DNA of 64,000 bases from contig ML679961.1 in assembly GCA_007922225.1 (NCBI GenBank), positions 3,186,477 to 3,250,476 on the forward strand, given 5' to 3'. Shown piece after piece: positions 1 to 11,760 of this stretch. The notes under the pieces were generated by a model, which searched no databases, had not been told where the DNA came from, and worked only from the letters and a program-made list of their open reading frames with translations. A program made the position numbers and the translations under genes. This DNA comes from Emydura subglobosa. Its lineage: Eukaryota > Chordata > Testudines > Chelidae. Each line of letters starts with the position of its first letter. Position 1 is the first letter of the stretch.

Positions 1-2519
1 TGATTTAAGAGAGCTGCCACATCACAATTTGTTCTGAAGTAATGCTGCCTACATAGGGTTGATGAGGAGACTGTGCTGTTTGAAGATTTCCTGTTTTTAA
101 AATGCCATTTAGATTAAAGCTTGGGGGGAGGAGTTGTTTTATAATCACCCTGACTCAGGGGTGACTCAAACATTTTTTCAGTTCTCCAAATTGCATTCTT
201 AGTCAGCCAAACAAGAAGAGTCACAGGGAGCGATTTATGCACTGGGCACAGAGAAAGAGATGGGACATTTGGGGGCATGGCAGGCGAGCTGCAGACCGGC
301 TTTGTAAATTCTGTAATACCAATGGCAGCTGTTTTGGGGGGATATAGTTTGGGTGAACAATGTTCCTAACCAGCAAACTGTAGCATTATCAAGCATGATT
401 ATACAGCACAAAGTGTCCCAGTATTTCTCCAAGGCCTGGTCTACATCATCACCACTGTTATCACAGCCCCTAGCAGCCCCAGGCACGGACCACGAGCTCG
501 GCGTCCAGGCTCTCTACAAACAGGGGACACTGCACAGGCTGGAACAAGAACTAGGCAAGCAGCTCGTTTTTCAGTTTGCTGGCAATGCTGAAACAAAATT
601 AAAAACTGGTTCAGTCAAACATAATCCAAAAATTGCAACAAAAAAATAAATTCAGTGAACTAAAAACATCTATTACGGAATTGGGGGGCATTTATAGAAG
701 GGAGGTTCACCAAATGGCTGGGAGAAGCCAGTGCCCTTCTTCTGACTTTAGCCCAGCAGTTATTGCACCCACCTGGGCTGTGAGAGAGGCAGGTTTGTTC
801 TCTTGCTGTAGAGAAGAGATTTGAATGTGGATCTCCTGCATCACAGGAGAGTGGGCTGGGGCGTAGTCTTGTGCAGCTCACTCTTAGCTCTCCCCTTGAA
901 GCTGTTCCACTGTTTATAAATAATCTTTGGAGCTGGACTTGAAGCTCCTACACCCTAGGGAAGCACGCGACCCACCTCGCCAGAGTCAGCTCACGCTTTC
1001 TCTGACCCCCTCGCTTAATCCAGTGTCATTGTAAATGACTATGAATTGCCACTGTGATTGACGGGCGGCTCCAACCTATCCCAGCAGGGACCCCCCCGCC
1101 CCCCAAGGGTTGATGAAGCACAGTGCACTCTGACTACGCCCAGCCTACTCCCTTTGCTAGGACTGGGTGATGGACGTGGTGCAAGAGAGGGTATTGTAGC
1201 TTCATGCCATTTGAGAACTCCTCTGTGCCGAAAGGTGTCTCAGCTGGCCAGCACCAGCTGTCTCCTGTCCCATTGGCACCCACCCCACACAAAACGGCTG
1301 TGCGGTTCCATAACCACTTGCCGACAGCTGGGCAACATTTTTCAGACTAAATTTTTTTTTCACCAAAAAAATGCAGGTTTGGGTCAACTGAACCATTTCA
1401 TGAATTTGTGTCGAATTTGCCAAATGGTTCCTTTTAAAAGAAAAAAATCTGAACCAAATCAAACGGTTTCAGTGTTTTGATTGGAAATGCCTTTGTTTGT
1501 TTGGAATTTTACTTCAACTTTTTTTTTTAAAGATTTTTTAAAAGATTTTTTTAAAAAAACCAAAAAGCCTCTGAGACTAAATATTTCATTTCACTGCAAA
1601 CTAACTTTTTAGTTTTTCGATTCACTGGAAAAAAAAATTGAAAAAAATGTGGAGTGACCCAACACTACATTTTTGAAAAATTCAGTGATTCACACGGCTC
1701 TGTCACTGGTCTCCTCACAAAGACAGAACCCACGGTTACACCAGACAAAAGCTGAGAGAATTTCCTGGAAAGCTGAGAGAAATGTTCTGCTCAAGACCCA
1801 GTTCGTGCATTCCCTGGGGCCCATAATCTCCCACTGAAGGGAACATTAGCATCTACTTTCCCCTCCAGCTGCGCGGAGCAGGAAGGGAAGCTGTTGTCAG
1901 GTAACATCCACTTCCACAGGTTAAGAAACAAAACCCGAATCAGGTTGTTTGAGTGTGTTATTCGTTACCGCCTAGACAAATCAGACAGCTACTTTGAATG
2001 TGCCAGTCCAGGCCAAACTAGTCACTGCTGGCACTGGAAATAGTGACTGCAGCAGACTTCATTAGCGTGTCCTCACCTGGGAGTTAAGAAATAGCCATCC
2101 AGGGGACTGTCCCCTTTGCCACGCATCTCTGATGCTAACAAAGCAGGGAGCATATGGGGCGGGGGTGCTTCTCCCTTAAGACTCTTTCTGCTTATCCACA
2201 GATGCAGAAGCACAGAAGGACAAGAGAGGAGAGGGGTGAGATCTGTCTGTCCCCATGTCACTGCAACCACAGGACAGATCACACAGATCATTCCTGCTCA
2301 ATGCCCAGAGAAGAATATAGGGTTCCTGATAAAATACCTTGGGAGAGGGAGGCATTTCTTGCTGACCCGACTAATCAGTGACTGTATTTATTTAAGGTAT
2401 TTCAAAGGCACCTGCTGGGTTGTAAATCTCACACAGATCGGAATTCTCTCTGCTTCCCGTCAGTGTGAAAACACCAAAAGAATAGCCCTTCACCTTGCTT
2501 TGGCCCTGCCTCAGATAGA
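1..2519. other. Intergenic DNA, no gene recognised
   Basis: No open frame here looks like a known protein, and no splice-flanked exon stands out. The stretch from about 1330 to 1670 is rich in A and T homopolymer runs, with blocks of TTTTTTAAA on both strands. It may be an old palindromic element, but I cannot place its ends. Around 420-560 there is sequence resembling a dispersed old repeat that I cannot name. Confidence 0.5.
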
Positions 2520-2749
2520 TAGAGCCCTGCAAATCCGCAGATATCTGCCTTCTATCTACAGATATCCCCATCTGCAGATGTGGATGGGGATATCCGTGGA
2601 TCAATTTTGCATATCGCAGATGGGTGAGTATCCAAATTTTATATCTAAATCCCTGCAAATCTGTAGATATCTACTTTATATCTGTCGATCATGTTTGTGG
2701 ACCGGGGCTCGGACGTGGATACAAATTTTATGTCCACACAGGGCTCTAG
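2520..2749. mobile_element. Palindromic MITE-like element
   Basis: The segment opens with TAGAGCCCTG and closes with CAGGGCTCTA, a perfect 10-bp terminal inverted repeat. Its interior is made of short diverged inverted units such as GCAGATATC, GATATCC and GTAGATATC. This layout fits a non-autonomous DNA transposon with no coding capacity. The family is not assigned. The long open frame across it on the + strand is a by-product of the repeat, not a gene. Confidence 0.65.
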
Positions 2750-5147
2750 AGATAGAACCAAGAAGAACAGGTGCACACAAAACGGAGAACTACGAGGGGA
2801 AAGAGCCCAGCAAATACTGGAGAATCCCAAAAGAAGTTTAGTTCAGGTTGATTCCAGTATACAGTTTGGGCTGTCCTCTTCTTATTTCTCTGCTGAGATC
2901 AGCTCTACTATCTGCCTGCTCTGTAAGTAGAGATCCCACCAGATAATGATTACTTGATTAGGGAGAGCACCAGGAGTCTATGCAAAGCCACATTCAAATG
3001 CTCCATCGGAAAATATTGCTACAGAAAGAATAACAAGAAAAGGGAAAACAGAAAAAATGTATCAGGTCAGACACTGAAGCCAAAATCATTGCTGGGGGAA
3101 AAAGCAAGGTTACAACCTAAAAATCATATATAGCAAGAGGACAAAGATTATTTATCCTGTAATTGTGTGGAGCAGTCACGGAGGTAATTGCTACGTTTCC
3201 ATATGCAAAGCGTAACCATTGACTTTCAGCCAGAAGACTTCTGACTTTAGTTAAATGAAGAACGTAAGAAAAACCAAAAGTCCAGTCTCCATGAGAGAGC
3301 AAGGTGTGTGTCTCCTCTGTAGAAGACAGCAGCAACTCTGGAAACAAAATGGCCACTGTCAGGATACAAATAGAGTTCTTACAAGTGAGAAGTCCAGCAC
3401 CCACTGAATCAAGGTGTAACAGAGTCAAGTTTCCTGAATGGTGAACACAAGTTTAAGTACCCGCACCTTCAAAACCTGGAGGCCCTACCTTATGTGTAGC
3501 TCAGTTATCCCTATTGCAGCTTCCCTCTAAGAAAAGGGGGGGGGGGCTTTTTAAAATGGAATCGCTGGTTGAGGGGTAAAAGACATAGGTTTACAGTACG
3601 GGGCAAATGATCTGCAAATTCACACGAGTTCTGCAAAGCCACAAATCTCCCAGCTGCCTGCGGTTTGCTCCTCCCACTGAGCAAGGCTATCCTGGGGGAG
3701 ACCGAGGTGTTCACTGGGGTGTGACGATCAGGCATGTCTGACAACGGCTTTTTTCCTTTATTTAAAAAAAATGAATGTATTAAATTGAAGCAAACTTGGT
3801 ATTTGGGTGATGAATTTGTAGGCTGGTTTCCAGCCCCCTGCGTCTCCCCATTGAGGTGCCACAGTGGGAACAGAGCTCTCTGGGAAATCTGGCCACTTGC
3901 TCAGATGTCTACATGGGAGTTCTCAGGGGCACAGCTTCTTTGAAAAGCTCATTAATGTTTGAACAACTGTCCCACTCCAGACAGGCTGCCTGGGGCTCCC
4001 CGGCTGCGGATCTAATCCCAGATAGACCATGTGCTTTCAGGAGGGCAACCCTGCTCTCCTTTAACCCTCTGCCCCCTCTCACTGCCCCCTTCATGGCTGG
4101 AGGAGTCCCCCCCACTTCACCAGGCAGAGCAGCTGGCTCCATCTCAAGTGCTGTCATGAGCTGGGAGACATGAGGGAATATCAGGGGCTTGAGCGTGGGG
4201 AGGGGGATTCCCCCTGTGAAGGGGACTCTCTGGAACCAGCCCTGAACTGAATTCAGACTCAGGGCTCTGCCGTACGGGATTTTCAGGAAGGGTACATCTT
4301 TACCCGGTGCCTATGTTCCATGATGACCATCTGCCCCAAGGTGAATTTCACCCTCGGTGAATGCACACACCCAGCGAATCAATGACTTTCCCAACAAGCA
4401 GAGGGTCCAAGCACAAGCCAGTATCATGACTACCCAGCCCCAGATTTACTGGGCTCTCCGGACAATCCCAATTTATATCCTTTCCTCTCTTCTATTGCTA
4501 CGTTATTACCCTTCATCTGGTGTCAGCCTCTTTGCCCTTGCTAAAGGAAAGTAAGGCTGAGATGGGTATCGAATGCTCAGGGGAGGATTCAGAAAAAACT
4601 AGGAGAGGAAATTACATTAATAGAAGTTTTCTGCAGAATTTCCTTCCATTAGTCAAGCCTTTTCATGTTTAATATTCTACAGCAGCGTTGTGAGCCATCA
4701 TAACGTTTCCTCCATAATTCTCTGTCAGGTCATATAAAGAAATTTGCTTTGCATGGCTACACTAGTTTTGTCAGGACTCACAAAGTCCCCCGAGAGGAGC
4801 TGGCTGTATTAAGTGATTTTTATAGCACTGGAAGCAATATGAAGAAACAACAATGTACACAAGGCAAAAGGCAGGCAAGGTGAACGGAGTGCGGGAGGGT
4901 GGATGAAAACAAAAGACCTAGTAATGTCCTTCTGTCTGCCTTAGGATGGCAGGACTGAGTCAGCCAAAACACAAAGCTAAGATTCCATTCCAGGCAGGTA
5001 ATTCCTGATCCCACAAATGGGAATTACACGTTATTCTCCTGAGCCTCTGATAAGGGAGCAGACAACTATAGAAGGAAAGCTATAGTTTGTCCAGTTGGAC
5101 AAAAACATTTCATTTGTGCCAACACTTGCAATTTTATCCCAAGCCTC
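2750..5147. other. Intergenic DNA, no gene recognised
   Basis: I see no recognisable gene or clear mobile element here. An 11-base G run lies at 3536-3546. The short open frames have no recognisable domain or codon signature. Confidence 0.45.
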
Positions 5148-5388
5148 ATAGGAACATAAGAATGACCGTATTAGGTCAGACCAATGGTCCATCTAGGCCA
5201 GTATCCCATCTTCCAACAGTGGCCAATGCCAGGTGCTTCAGAGGGAACGAACAGAACAGGTCATCATCGAGTGATCTATTCCATCGCCCATTCCCAGATT
5301 CTGGCAAACAACAATCCCTGCCCATCCAGCTAATAGCCATTGATGGACCTATCCTCCATGAACTTATCTAGTTCTTTTTTGAACCCCG
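5148..5388 (-). mobile_element. CR1 LINE 3' end, first part of a split copy
   Basis: Read on the minus strand this is the 3' end of a CR1 non-LTR retrotransposon. It has the tail region with GGTCTGACC, CATTGGCCACTGTTGG and CCATCAATGGCTATTAGC, followed toward the right by the last codons of ORF2. The copy stops abruptly after CCCCG at 5388 and resumes at 6560, where a solo LTR has been inserted. It is a dead fossil fragment with no function inferred. Confidence 0.9.
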
Positions 5389-6559
5389 TGTGATACAACC
5401 GGTGCCCAGGGTAGCCAACTGATAATGCCAAGGTCAGGGCAGGCTGCAAAAGGAGAGCAGATTCTCCTCACGCTGGTGGGTGACACTGAATCCCGGCTTC
5501 CCAACCAGCCACGAACTGCTTCTGATTACCCCACACTGGACATCAAGAAGCCAGTCCACAAATGCACAAAGCCCCCTTTACTGCATTTCAGCTCCTGGCT
5601 CCCAAATCAGCACCAGGTCCAGCAAAGAGACCAGTTACTTAAACTCTCTGCTCTTTGCTAAAAAGGTTCCCTCTGACCCCAAGGGGTCAGCCACAGCACC
5701 AGATCAATATAAGTTTGGATCTTACCTAAAATACCACGCTGGCAGCCAATCCTTTAGTAACTAAACTAAAGGTTTATTGTAAAAAGAAAGAAACAAACCA
5801 TGAGAGAAATGTTAAAGGGTTAAAGTAAATCACAGATATACAAATGATTAAAAGTCCATATACTTCAGGTTTCTGGAAGAAATGTGGATTTGCAGGCTTG
5901 TGTAGTTCCCTCTGATTCACATCCAGTACCTGGATGGGTCTGAGTCCTTCAGTTCAGTTGCAAGATGAATTGTTCCAGAGATAGGTGTATGTCTGCAGAC
6001 TGGACAGGAACAAAGACAAGATGGTTTCTCTGGCTTGATTTTATAAGCCCCCTCCTCCGGCCATGCGGCCTGTGGGCAGTCACAAGACCCAAAATGGAGT
6101 CCATAGTCACATGGGCCAATCCTGGTGACTCCTCCGGTGTGCCTGGGGTCCATAGTCACATGGGACAGTCCTGACGCTTCATCAGGTAGGCTGCCTGCAA
6201 TGGAGTCCAGAGTCACGTCAGCAGGTTCTGGTGACTCAGTGGTGATGCTGGCTTCTCCCTCAGGGCCCCTTGCACCTGGGAATGCCTTAATGGGCCATTC
6301 TGCAGACCATTGTTCTGCAGCCTTCCTATCTGGGGTGTTGCCCAGGAAGAACAATTTGAAACACAGATAGCTCAAATACATCTATAACTTCCATTTCACA
6401 TATCACACATGAACATCAGTATTATTACATTACTTAGCACATTATAACCTTCTGAACAGTACCTGACATGGCATATCCCACATGGATTATTATGATTCTG
6501 CCATACTGATGTCACCCAATATACTAAATGCCCCCCCACTCAAGCCAGTCTGCATGACA
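5389..6559 (-). mobile_element. Solo LTR of an endogenous retrovirus-like element, inside a CR1
   Basis: This 1171-bp element begins TGTGATAC and ends ATGACA on the + strand, so it has TG...CA termini. It is bounded by a perfect 5-bp target duplication, CCCCG, at 5384-5388 and 6560-6564. Read on the minus strand it has a TATA-like TTATAAAA near 6040 and an AATAAA polyadenylation signal at 5773-5778, which sets its direction. A diverged sister copy lies at 23962-25017 on the + strand. No internal viral gene is present, so it is a solo LTR left by recombination. Open frames inside it are chance. Confidence 0.9.
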
Positions 6560-6945
6560 CCCCGTTATAATTTTGGTCTTCACAATATCCTCTGGCAATG
6601 AGTTCCACAGGTTGACTGTGCACTGTGTGAAGAAATATTTCCTTTTGTTCGTTTTAAACCTGTTGCCTATTAATTTCATTTGGTGAATCCTAGGTGTGTT
6701 ATGAGAAAGAGAAAATAGCACTTCCTTATTTACTTTCTCCACACCACTCATGATTTTATAGCCCTCTGTCATGTCACCCCTTAGTCGTCTCTTTTCCAAG
6801 CTGAAAAGTCCCAGTCTTATTAACCTCTCCTCATATAGAAGTTCCGTCCCCCTAATCATTTTAGTTGCCCTCTTCTGTACCTTTTCCAATTCCAATCAAT
6901 CTTTTTGAGATGGGGTGACCAGATCTGCATGCCATTTCACATGCG
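6560..6945 (-). pseudogene. CR1 LINE ORF2 C-terminal remnant, second part of the split copy
   Basis: The minus-strand frame at 6895-6524 shows the characteristic CR1 ORF2 C-terminus, with segments such as LGLFSLEKRRLRGDM and FFTQCTVNLWNSLPEDIV. It is the continuation of the CR1 at 5148-5388, interrupted by the solo LTR. The apparent end of the open frame reads into the LTR. The copy is truncated upstream near 6945, as is usual for CR1 after incomplete reverse transcription. Confidence 0.9.
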
Positions 6946-9282
6946 CCTTCCAACGAGACTCGGCAAGGCAGCCCAGTCTTGCGCTGATCTCTAGATAAGT
7001 ACAGGGGGTTGCCCATATGGGTTCACTGCAGGATCAGCGTTCTAGTGCCTGGTGCGGCTGTGCCAGCCTTTTAAATGTTTGTTGACATCAGAATGACCTG
7101 TTTCATTTTACTTTTCCTGCTGCTCCAACACACACCCCCCTTCACGCCCCTGATCCACTAGATTTGCAGGCTTTCGTGGATCTAAGGCAAATGGTGCATG
7201 TGAAAACATCTGCTAAAAAAACCCCTGCTACCAGCTCAGTCTATAAAGGTGTGGGGCCTGATTCTAGCTCCCAGTCCCCGCAGGTAGAGGAGGAGGAGAA
7301 CATGCACCGGTGCAGGAAGGCAGTGAAGTAGCCCCGCACAGTCAGAGGAGCGACTGAGTCCTCAGCGAGCAAGAGGAAAGAGATACCCAGAAGGAGGCTA
7401 ACCCTGTGGGAGGGAAAATTGCTTAGCCTCTGCTTAGCCAGCTCCAAGCCTGCGAACCCCAGTAGGGTATAAGGCAGGGAGGCGGAGACTGATCCCCAGT
7501 GGGGGATGAGTGCCCAGCTCCTGTGGCCAGGTTTGCTGGGGGAGGGGAGGATGCTGGTGGAGAGGGACAAGGTGATGAAGAGAACGAAACCAGAACAGCC
7601 ATGCTCCCATGTGTTGCTGCCGTCTGCCCCGTGCGTGCATCGCTGTGTCTGTGCTGACTAACGCACCCTCCGCGTTCGCAAGCTAAACATCCCCGACTCA
7701 GGTCTGAGCCCTGCGACGGCCCGTAAGCATGGCTCTGGCGGCACGAAGGAGCCCTACAGTCGACTCAAACCGGCAGCCGAGGGGTGGAGGGAGATGGTAG
7801 CTCCAGAAGATGTGCAGCTGATGTAGCCGGCAGTGCCCCACCCCGCCGCCTGGCTCCCGCTGTCGAGGACATGCCAAGCGTGGGAGGGGATGTAGCCGCA
7901 TGGGCCATGTTTCACCACTAGCCACGTCTGGTGGGTGACCTCCGGGGGCTGCTGCTGTCAGGTGTAGTTGACAACAGCCATGAAGTCACTTTGAGGGAAA
8001 CTTGTCCACCTGTCCCCAGCTCCTCCCGGGGATCTTTGCAGCTCTCCCTGCACCCGCTGCTGGGCCCAGGAGAGGACTGAGCCCCTCGCCTCCTCGGCTC
8101 TTTGAGCCAAGACCCACGCATCGTTCATTACTCGGACATAATTCCCACTAAGAATTCTGCCTGTGTAAGGATGCAGGACTAGGCCCTGGGTATGCATGTT
8201 ACAAGAAAAGTCCTACCGCAGTCCCCATGTTGTTACTGATCTCTCACTGATGTTTTTTTCACATCGCCACACGCTAAAGTGTATAGCTGCAACCTACACA
8301 AGATCGGAATAGGGGCTTTAGAAATCAGGATGAATTTCTAGCCACCATGTCTCGGTGCTACAGCTGCACAAAGAGCTGTCATTGTGTGCAATAGCCATCG
8401 CTGGGCAAAGAATACTTTTAGCTTAAAGAGGCTGTTGGAAATTATTTTGATATAGTTTTAAACTCCAACTTTAGAAAGAAAGTCTTTGTGGATACATGGA
8501 AGCAGATGTAACTTCTGAATATACTGTGTGATAACAATGAAAGCAACCCCAGAGAGTGTGTGGGGAGAGACTGCTCAATGGACTCCGTCCCTTTTTTAAT
8601 CTCCTCTAAGAACCCAAAACAGTTTTGATTTCTGCTCATTCCTTAGCAGCTCCTGGGCTCAATAGCAATAAACTCCATTTTAAACCATGCAGACTCCAGA
8701 GGAGAAAATGCTCAGTCTAGACATTTCCCAGTACTATCCCAGATACCCCCAAACCAAACAGTTCTAGAGCAAACTTTGTGTGGATTACTTACCACAGTAA
8801 CACTGTAAGGAAGAGTTCAGATATGTTTGCTACCCACCACGTTTAGATTATCATCTTCTTGATTTCAAATCCCTCCACCTTTTGCTAATTTTAGACCCTA
8901 ATCCTCATTCTTCACGGAGCCCCGTCCTGCAGACACAATGAGAAGTAATGCTCACTGCTCTGAGTAATGCCCTTGGCCGCACGACACCCAGTAATGAGTG
9001 TTTAGACACCCTTTGGCACTATTCATACTACAATTTTAACCTTGATTTTATAACAAGTTAAAGACTCCCTCCCTTTAACTAGCTACCAGTAACAGGGTTC
9101 TCTTTGTGTTCATGCCTATCAAACTGTGCATTCTGGGGCAATCTGAGCAGCCGACAGATACACACAGAGCAGCATTAGCACTAGCAGGCTGTGGGGCAAT
9201 GCCTTCTGAGAAAGGGAGTAGGAAAAGTACAGTGCAAATCAGCTACACAAGCTGAGGACCTGGATTGCGTTGGGGTATTTTG
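6946..9282. other. Intergenic DNA, no gene recognised
   Basis: I find no convincing exon, RNA gene or complete mobile element in this stretch. Several GC-richer open frames around 7.2-8.2 kb occur on the minus strand, but they show no recognisable domain. Confidence 0.45.
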
Positions 9283-9346
9283 GGCAGGGGTGGGACTAGG
9301 TGACTCCTGAGGTCCCCTCCAACCCTCATCTTCTAAGATTCTGTGA
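9283..9346 (+). mobile_element. CR1 LINE 3' tail fragment
   Basis: The sequence GGACTAGGTGACTCCTGAGG followed by TCCCCTCCAACCCTCATCTT and a TCTAAGATTCTGTGA tail matches the highly conserved 3' end of sauropsid CR1 elements. Only the terminal tens of bases are present. This is a 5'-truncated fossil. Confidence 0.85.
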
Positions 9347-9695
9347 CCTGAGCCAAAGCCCACGGAAGTCAATGGAAAGACCTGCACTGACTTCAGTTGG
9401 GCTTTGGATCAGGTCTGTAGGTACAACACTCTGTCTACACTGCAAAAAAGGAGCGAGCTGAACCAGTAACTGGATGACAACCACGTGCTCCCCTCTGCCG
9501 GTGACCAGGGTCAAACATTGCTAGCTGGGCCAGGGTTACCCACTGAGCTCTACGCACGTTGTGTGCTGCCAGGCCAGTGACTGGTCACAAACTCAGCAAA
9601 CAGCTACATGAAGAAAGGGCCACGGACATCCGTGGAATGCTGAAAACAGGCCTCACATTCCTTGTGCCATATTGTGCTCTAGCGACTACCTAGTC
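9347..9695. other. Spacer between CR1 tails, possible unnamed repeat
   Basis: There is no coding signal. The phrase CTGTCTACACTGCA near 9430 resembles the terminal repeats of Harbinger-type MITEs in this window, but I cannot find the partner end. Confidence 0.35.
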
Positions 9696-9769
9696 CTGCC
9701 TGGAGTGCAGGGACCGGACTAGATGACCTCTCGAGGTCTCTTCCAGCCCTACATGGCTACGATTCTATG
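9696..9769 (+). mobile_element. CR1 LINE 3' tail fragment
   Basis: GGACTAGATGACCTCTCGAG, then GTCTCTTCCAGCCCTAC and GATTCTATGGA, are the diagnostic CR1 3' end. It is an independent short truncated insertion in the same orientation as the copy about 400 bp to its left. Confidence 0.85.
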
Positions 9770-10223
9770 GAGGGGTTTTTAGCTGGAAATGTTCTGTTTT
9801 TACAAAAACCGATGTCTTCGCGTTTCTTCTGCACCTCAGGATGGGCAGTACCTAGGTCAAGGCTGAGATCCTGTCTTTGACTATCATACCCTTAATGCAT
9901 GGGGGCTTTAACGTTGTCGTCAGTGGCCATAAGCCTGGGCCTGGCACCCAACTACAGAACTTTCTCATGACAAGAACTTTCCTGTTCTGCACTGCTAACC
10001 CTCCTTGACATTTAAAGCTCTGGCTCAAGAACAAGCCCAAGTTTTGCCCTTTGCTCTTGCAACATCGAGGTGTGATTTCGGGGATGACCAGCACTAAGGC
10101 CATTCACTCCCTCGCCAGCATCCAAAACCAAATGCTTTGTACAAGAACAATGGGAAGAGAAAAGAAAAGAAACATATATTGTTCTGTGGGTAAAGCTTTT
10201 AGAAGTGTAACAGCACTTCTGTG

Positions 10224-10349
10224 TAGGGTGACAAGACATCCAGATTTTATAGGGACAGTACCGATAGTCCGAGCTTTTTCTTACATAGGCACCTATTCCC
10301 CCCACCCCCTCCTGTCCTGATTTTCCACCCTTGTTATCTGGTCACTCTA
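10224..10349. mobile_element. Short hAT-like MITE
   Basis: The 126-bp element starts TAGGGTGACAAGACATCC and ends GGTCACTCTA, giving an imperfect inverted repeat of roughly 15 bp. The eight bases on each side, CTTCTGTG and CTTACATG, match at five of eight positions, as expected of a decayed 8-bp hAT target duplication. Similar elements are very common in turtle genomes. It has no coding capacity. Confidence 0.75.
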
Positions 10350-10799
10350 CTTACATGGGGTGACTTTAGGAAAGCAGCCTAGCTTTTTTTCCTGGAGAAA
10401 CGTTGCCTTTTGCTGCCACCTTGAGGTCAAGGAACATGCCACAGATGCAAAGGAGCCTGCTGAAACCATGTTACTTCTTTAGTAAATATCTCCCACTCAA
10501 GCCCATCTCTAAGCTCCCCCTTCCCCAAGTGCTTCCCTCCCCTCTTCCCCGCCCCCCATTTGGAACAATATAATAGCAATTGTTTCAATGACTCGTTGAT
10601 TTATTCAAATTAGGGGTTGTTAAGATTCTCTTCAATTGTTGCACCCCAGGGTAGGGAATAGCAGAGCTGTTAAAGAAATAGACATTCAGCAGAAGTATTT
10701 AGCCTTTATATAGCATGTCATGTTTCCAAAGTTTCTGTATAATTATTAACTGATACCTTATCTGTTTCATAAACCAAAATGTACATTAAACATCTGTGA
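10350..10799. other. Intergenic DNA, no gene recognised
   Basis: This stretch is C-rich and then AT-rich. No feature is recognised. Confidence 0.4.
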
Positions 10800-11205
10800 C
10801 GAAGAGAAATGAAAAAGCCTGTTCCCTGAGAGAGGAGCTGAATGAAGGAGGACATGACAAAAGAATATAAAATACTGAATGGTCTAGGGAAGACAGAGCA
10901 GGAGCTTCTCTTCTCCCAGTTTCATAACACAAGAACAAGGTTCAATGAAATGAAAAGGTGGGACATTCAGAATCAAGCAAAGGAAATACTCTTCCACAGA
11001 ATGTGTAATTAAACTGTGGAACTCACTGCCACAGGAAGTCATTGTGGTCAAGAATTTAGCAAGATTCAAAAAAGGATTGGCCTTTTATAAGGATAACAAA
11101 AATATCCAGTGTTAAAGTGAATGAGGATAACAGTTTTGGAAGGGACATTAAACCTCATTCATGAGGGCTTAAACCAGTCTCTAACTATTAGAGACCAGGA
11201 TGTAA
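10800..11205 (+). pseudogene. CR1/L3-like LINE ORF2 3' remnant
   Basis: The + strand encodes a decayed copy of the ORF2 C-terminus, around the equivalent of a TVELTATG segment (where an intact copy reads WNSLP-type residues), and runs on into a 3' UTR containing CATGAGGGCTTAAACCAGTC. It resembles the older CR1 subfamilies and is disrupted by stops and indels. Confidence 0.75.
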
Positions 11206-11433
11206 TGTGTTGGGTAGATTATCCCACATCTGCTCACTGTGGGGCTCTTACACCTTCCTCTGCAGTATCTGGTGCCAGCCTCGCTTGAAGATAGGATTTG
11301 GAGCTTGGATTTGATGCAGTTTGGCAATGCCTATGTAGTACACTGTATTGGTGCCAGGAGGAAAGAGCCAACAGTACAACACAGCAGCTGCTTTTCTGTA
11401 CATCTGAACGAGTGTCTTCTTAGGACAATTAAG

Positions 11434-11760
11434 CTAACTAGATTGGCCCAGTTTGTGTCAGGTAGCAAGCTAAATCGAAGTCCTTCAGAATCAGGATTTT
11501 CAATGGAGAGGCAAATAACGGAGGGGCAAACAACCTGGGACCTGCCTTGCTGAGAGACTGTGTCCCCCAGGGCTGGCAATCCATGGCGTGAGGGAAGGCC
11601 AAGGCCCTTGGATTGCCGTCCCCGGGAGACAGACAATCCCTCGGCGAGGCAAGTCCCAGGTGGTGACCTCCCCCAATGTGGAATCTCCCATTGAAAATCC
11701 TGATTCTGAAGAACTTTGATTCAGCTTGTTACTGGACCCAAACTGGACCAATCTAGTAAG
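11434..11760. mobile_element. Long foldback (inverted-repeat) element
   Basis: The left arm, from 11434 (CTAACTAGATTGG), is the diverged reverse complement of the right arm ending at 11760 (CCAATCTAGTAAG). Shared blocks on opposite strands include TTCAGAATCAGGATTTTCAA and AACCTGGGACCTGCCT. Each arm is about 120 bp, and a second hairpin at the centre pairs GGCAATCCATGG with CCTTGGATTGCC. A further copy of AAACTGGACCAATC follows just outside the right end. No ORF is meaningful. This is most likely a non-autonomous foldback or MITE-type transposon of unassigned family. Confidence 0.75.

Noticed and set aside
2116..2841. 241-codon + strand open frame
   Set aside because: Half of it is translation of the palindromic MITE (repeated RRYLPSIYRYP-like units), and the rest has no similarity that I recognise.
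5917..6381. 154-codon minus-strand open frame
   Set aside because: It lies wholly inside the solo LTR, which is non-coding, and has no recognisable domain.
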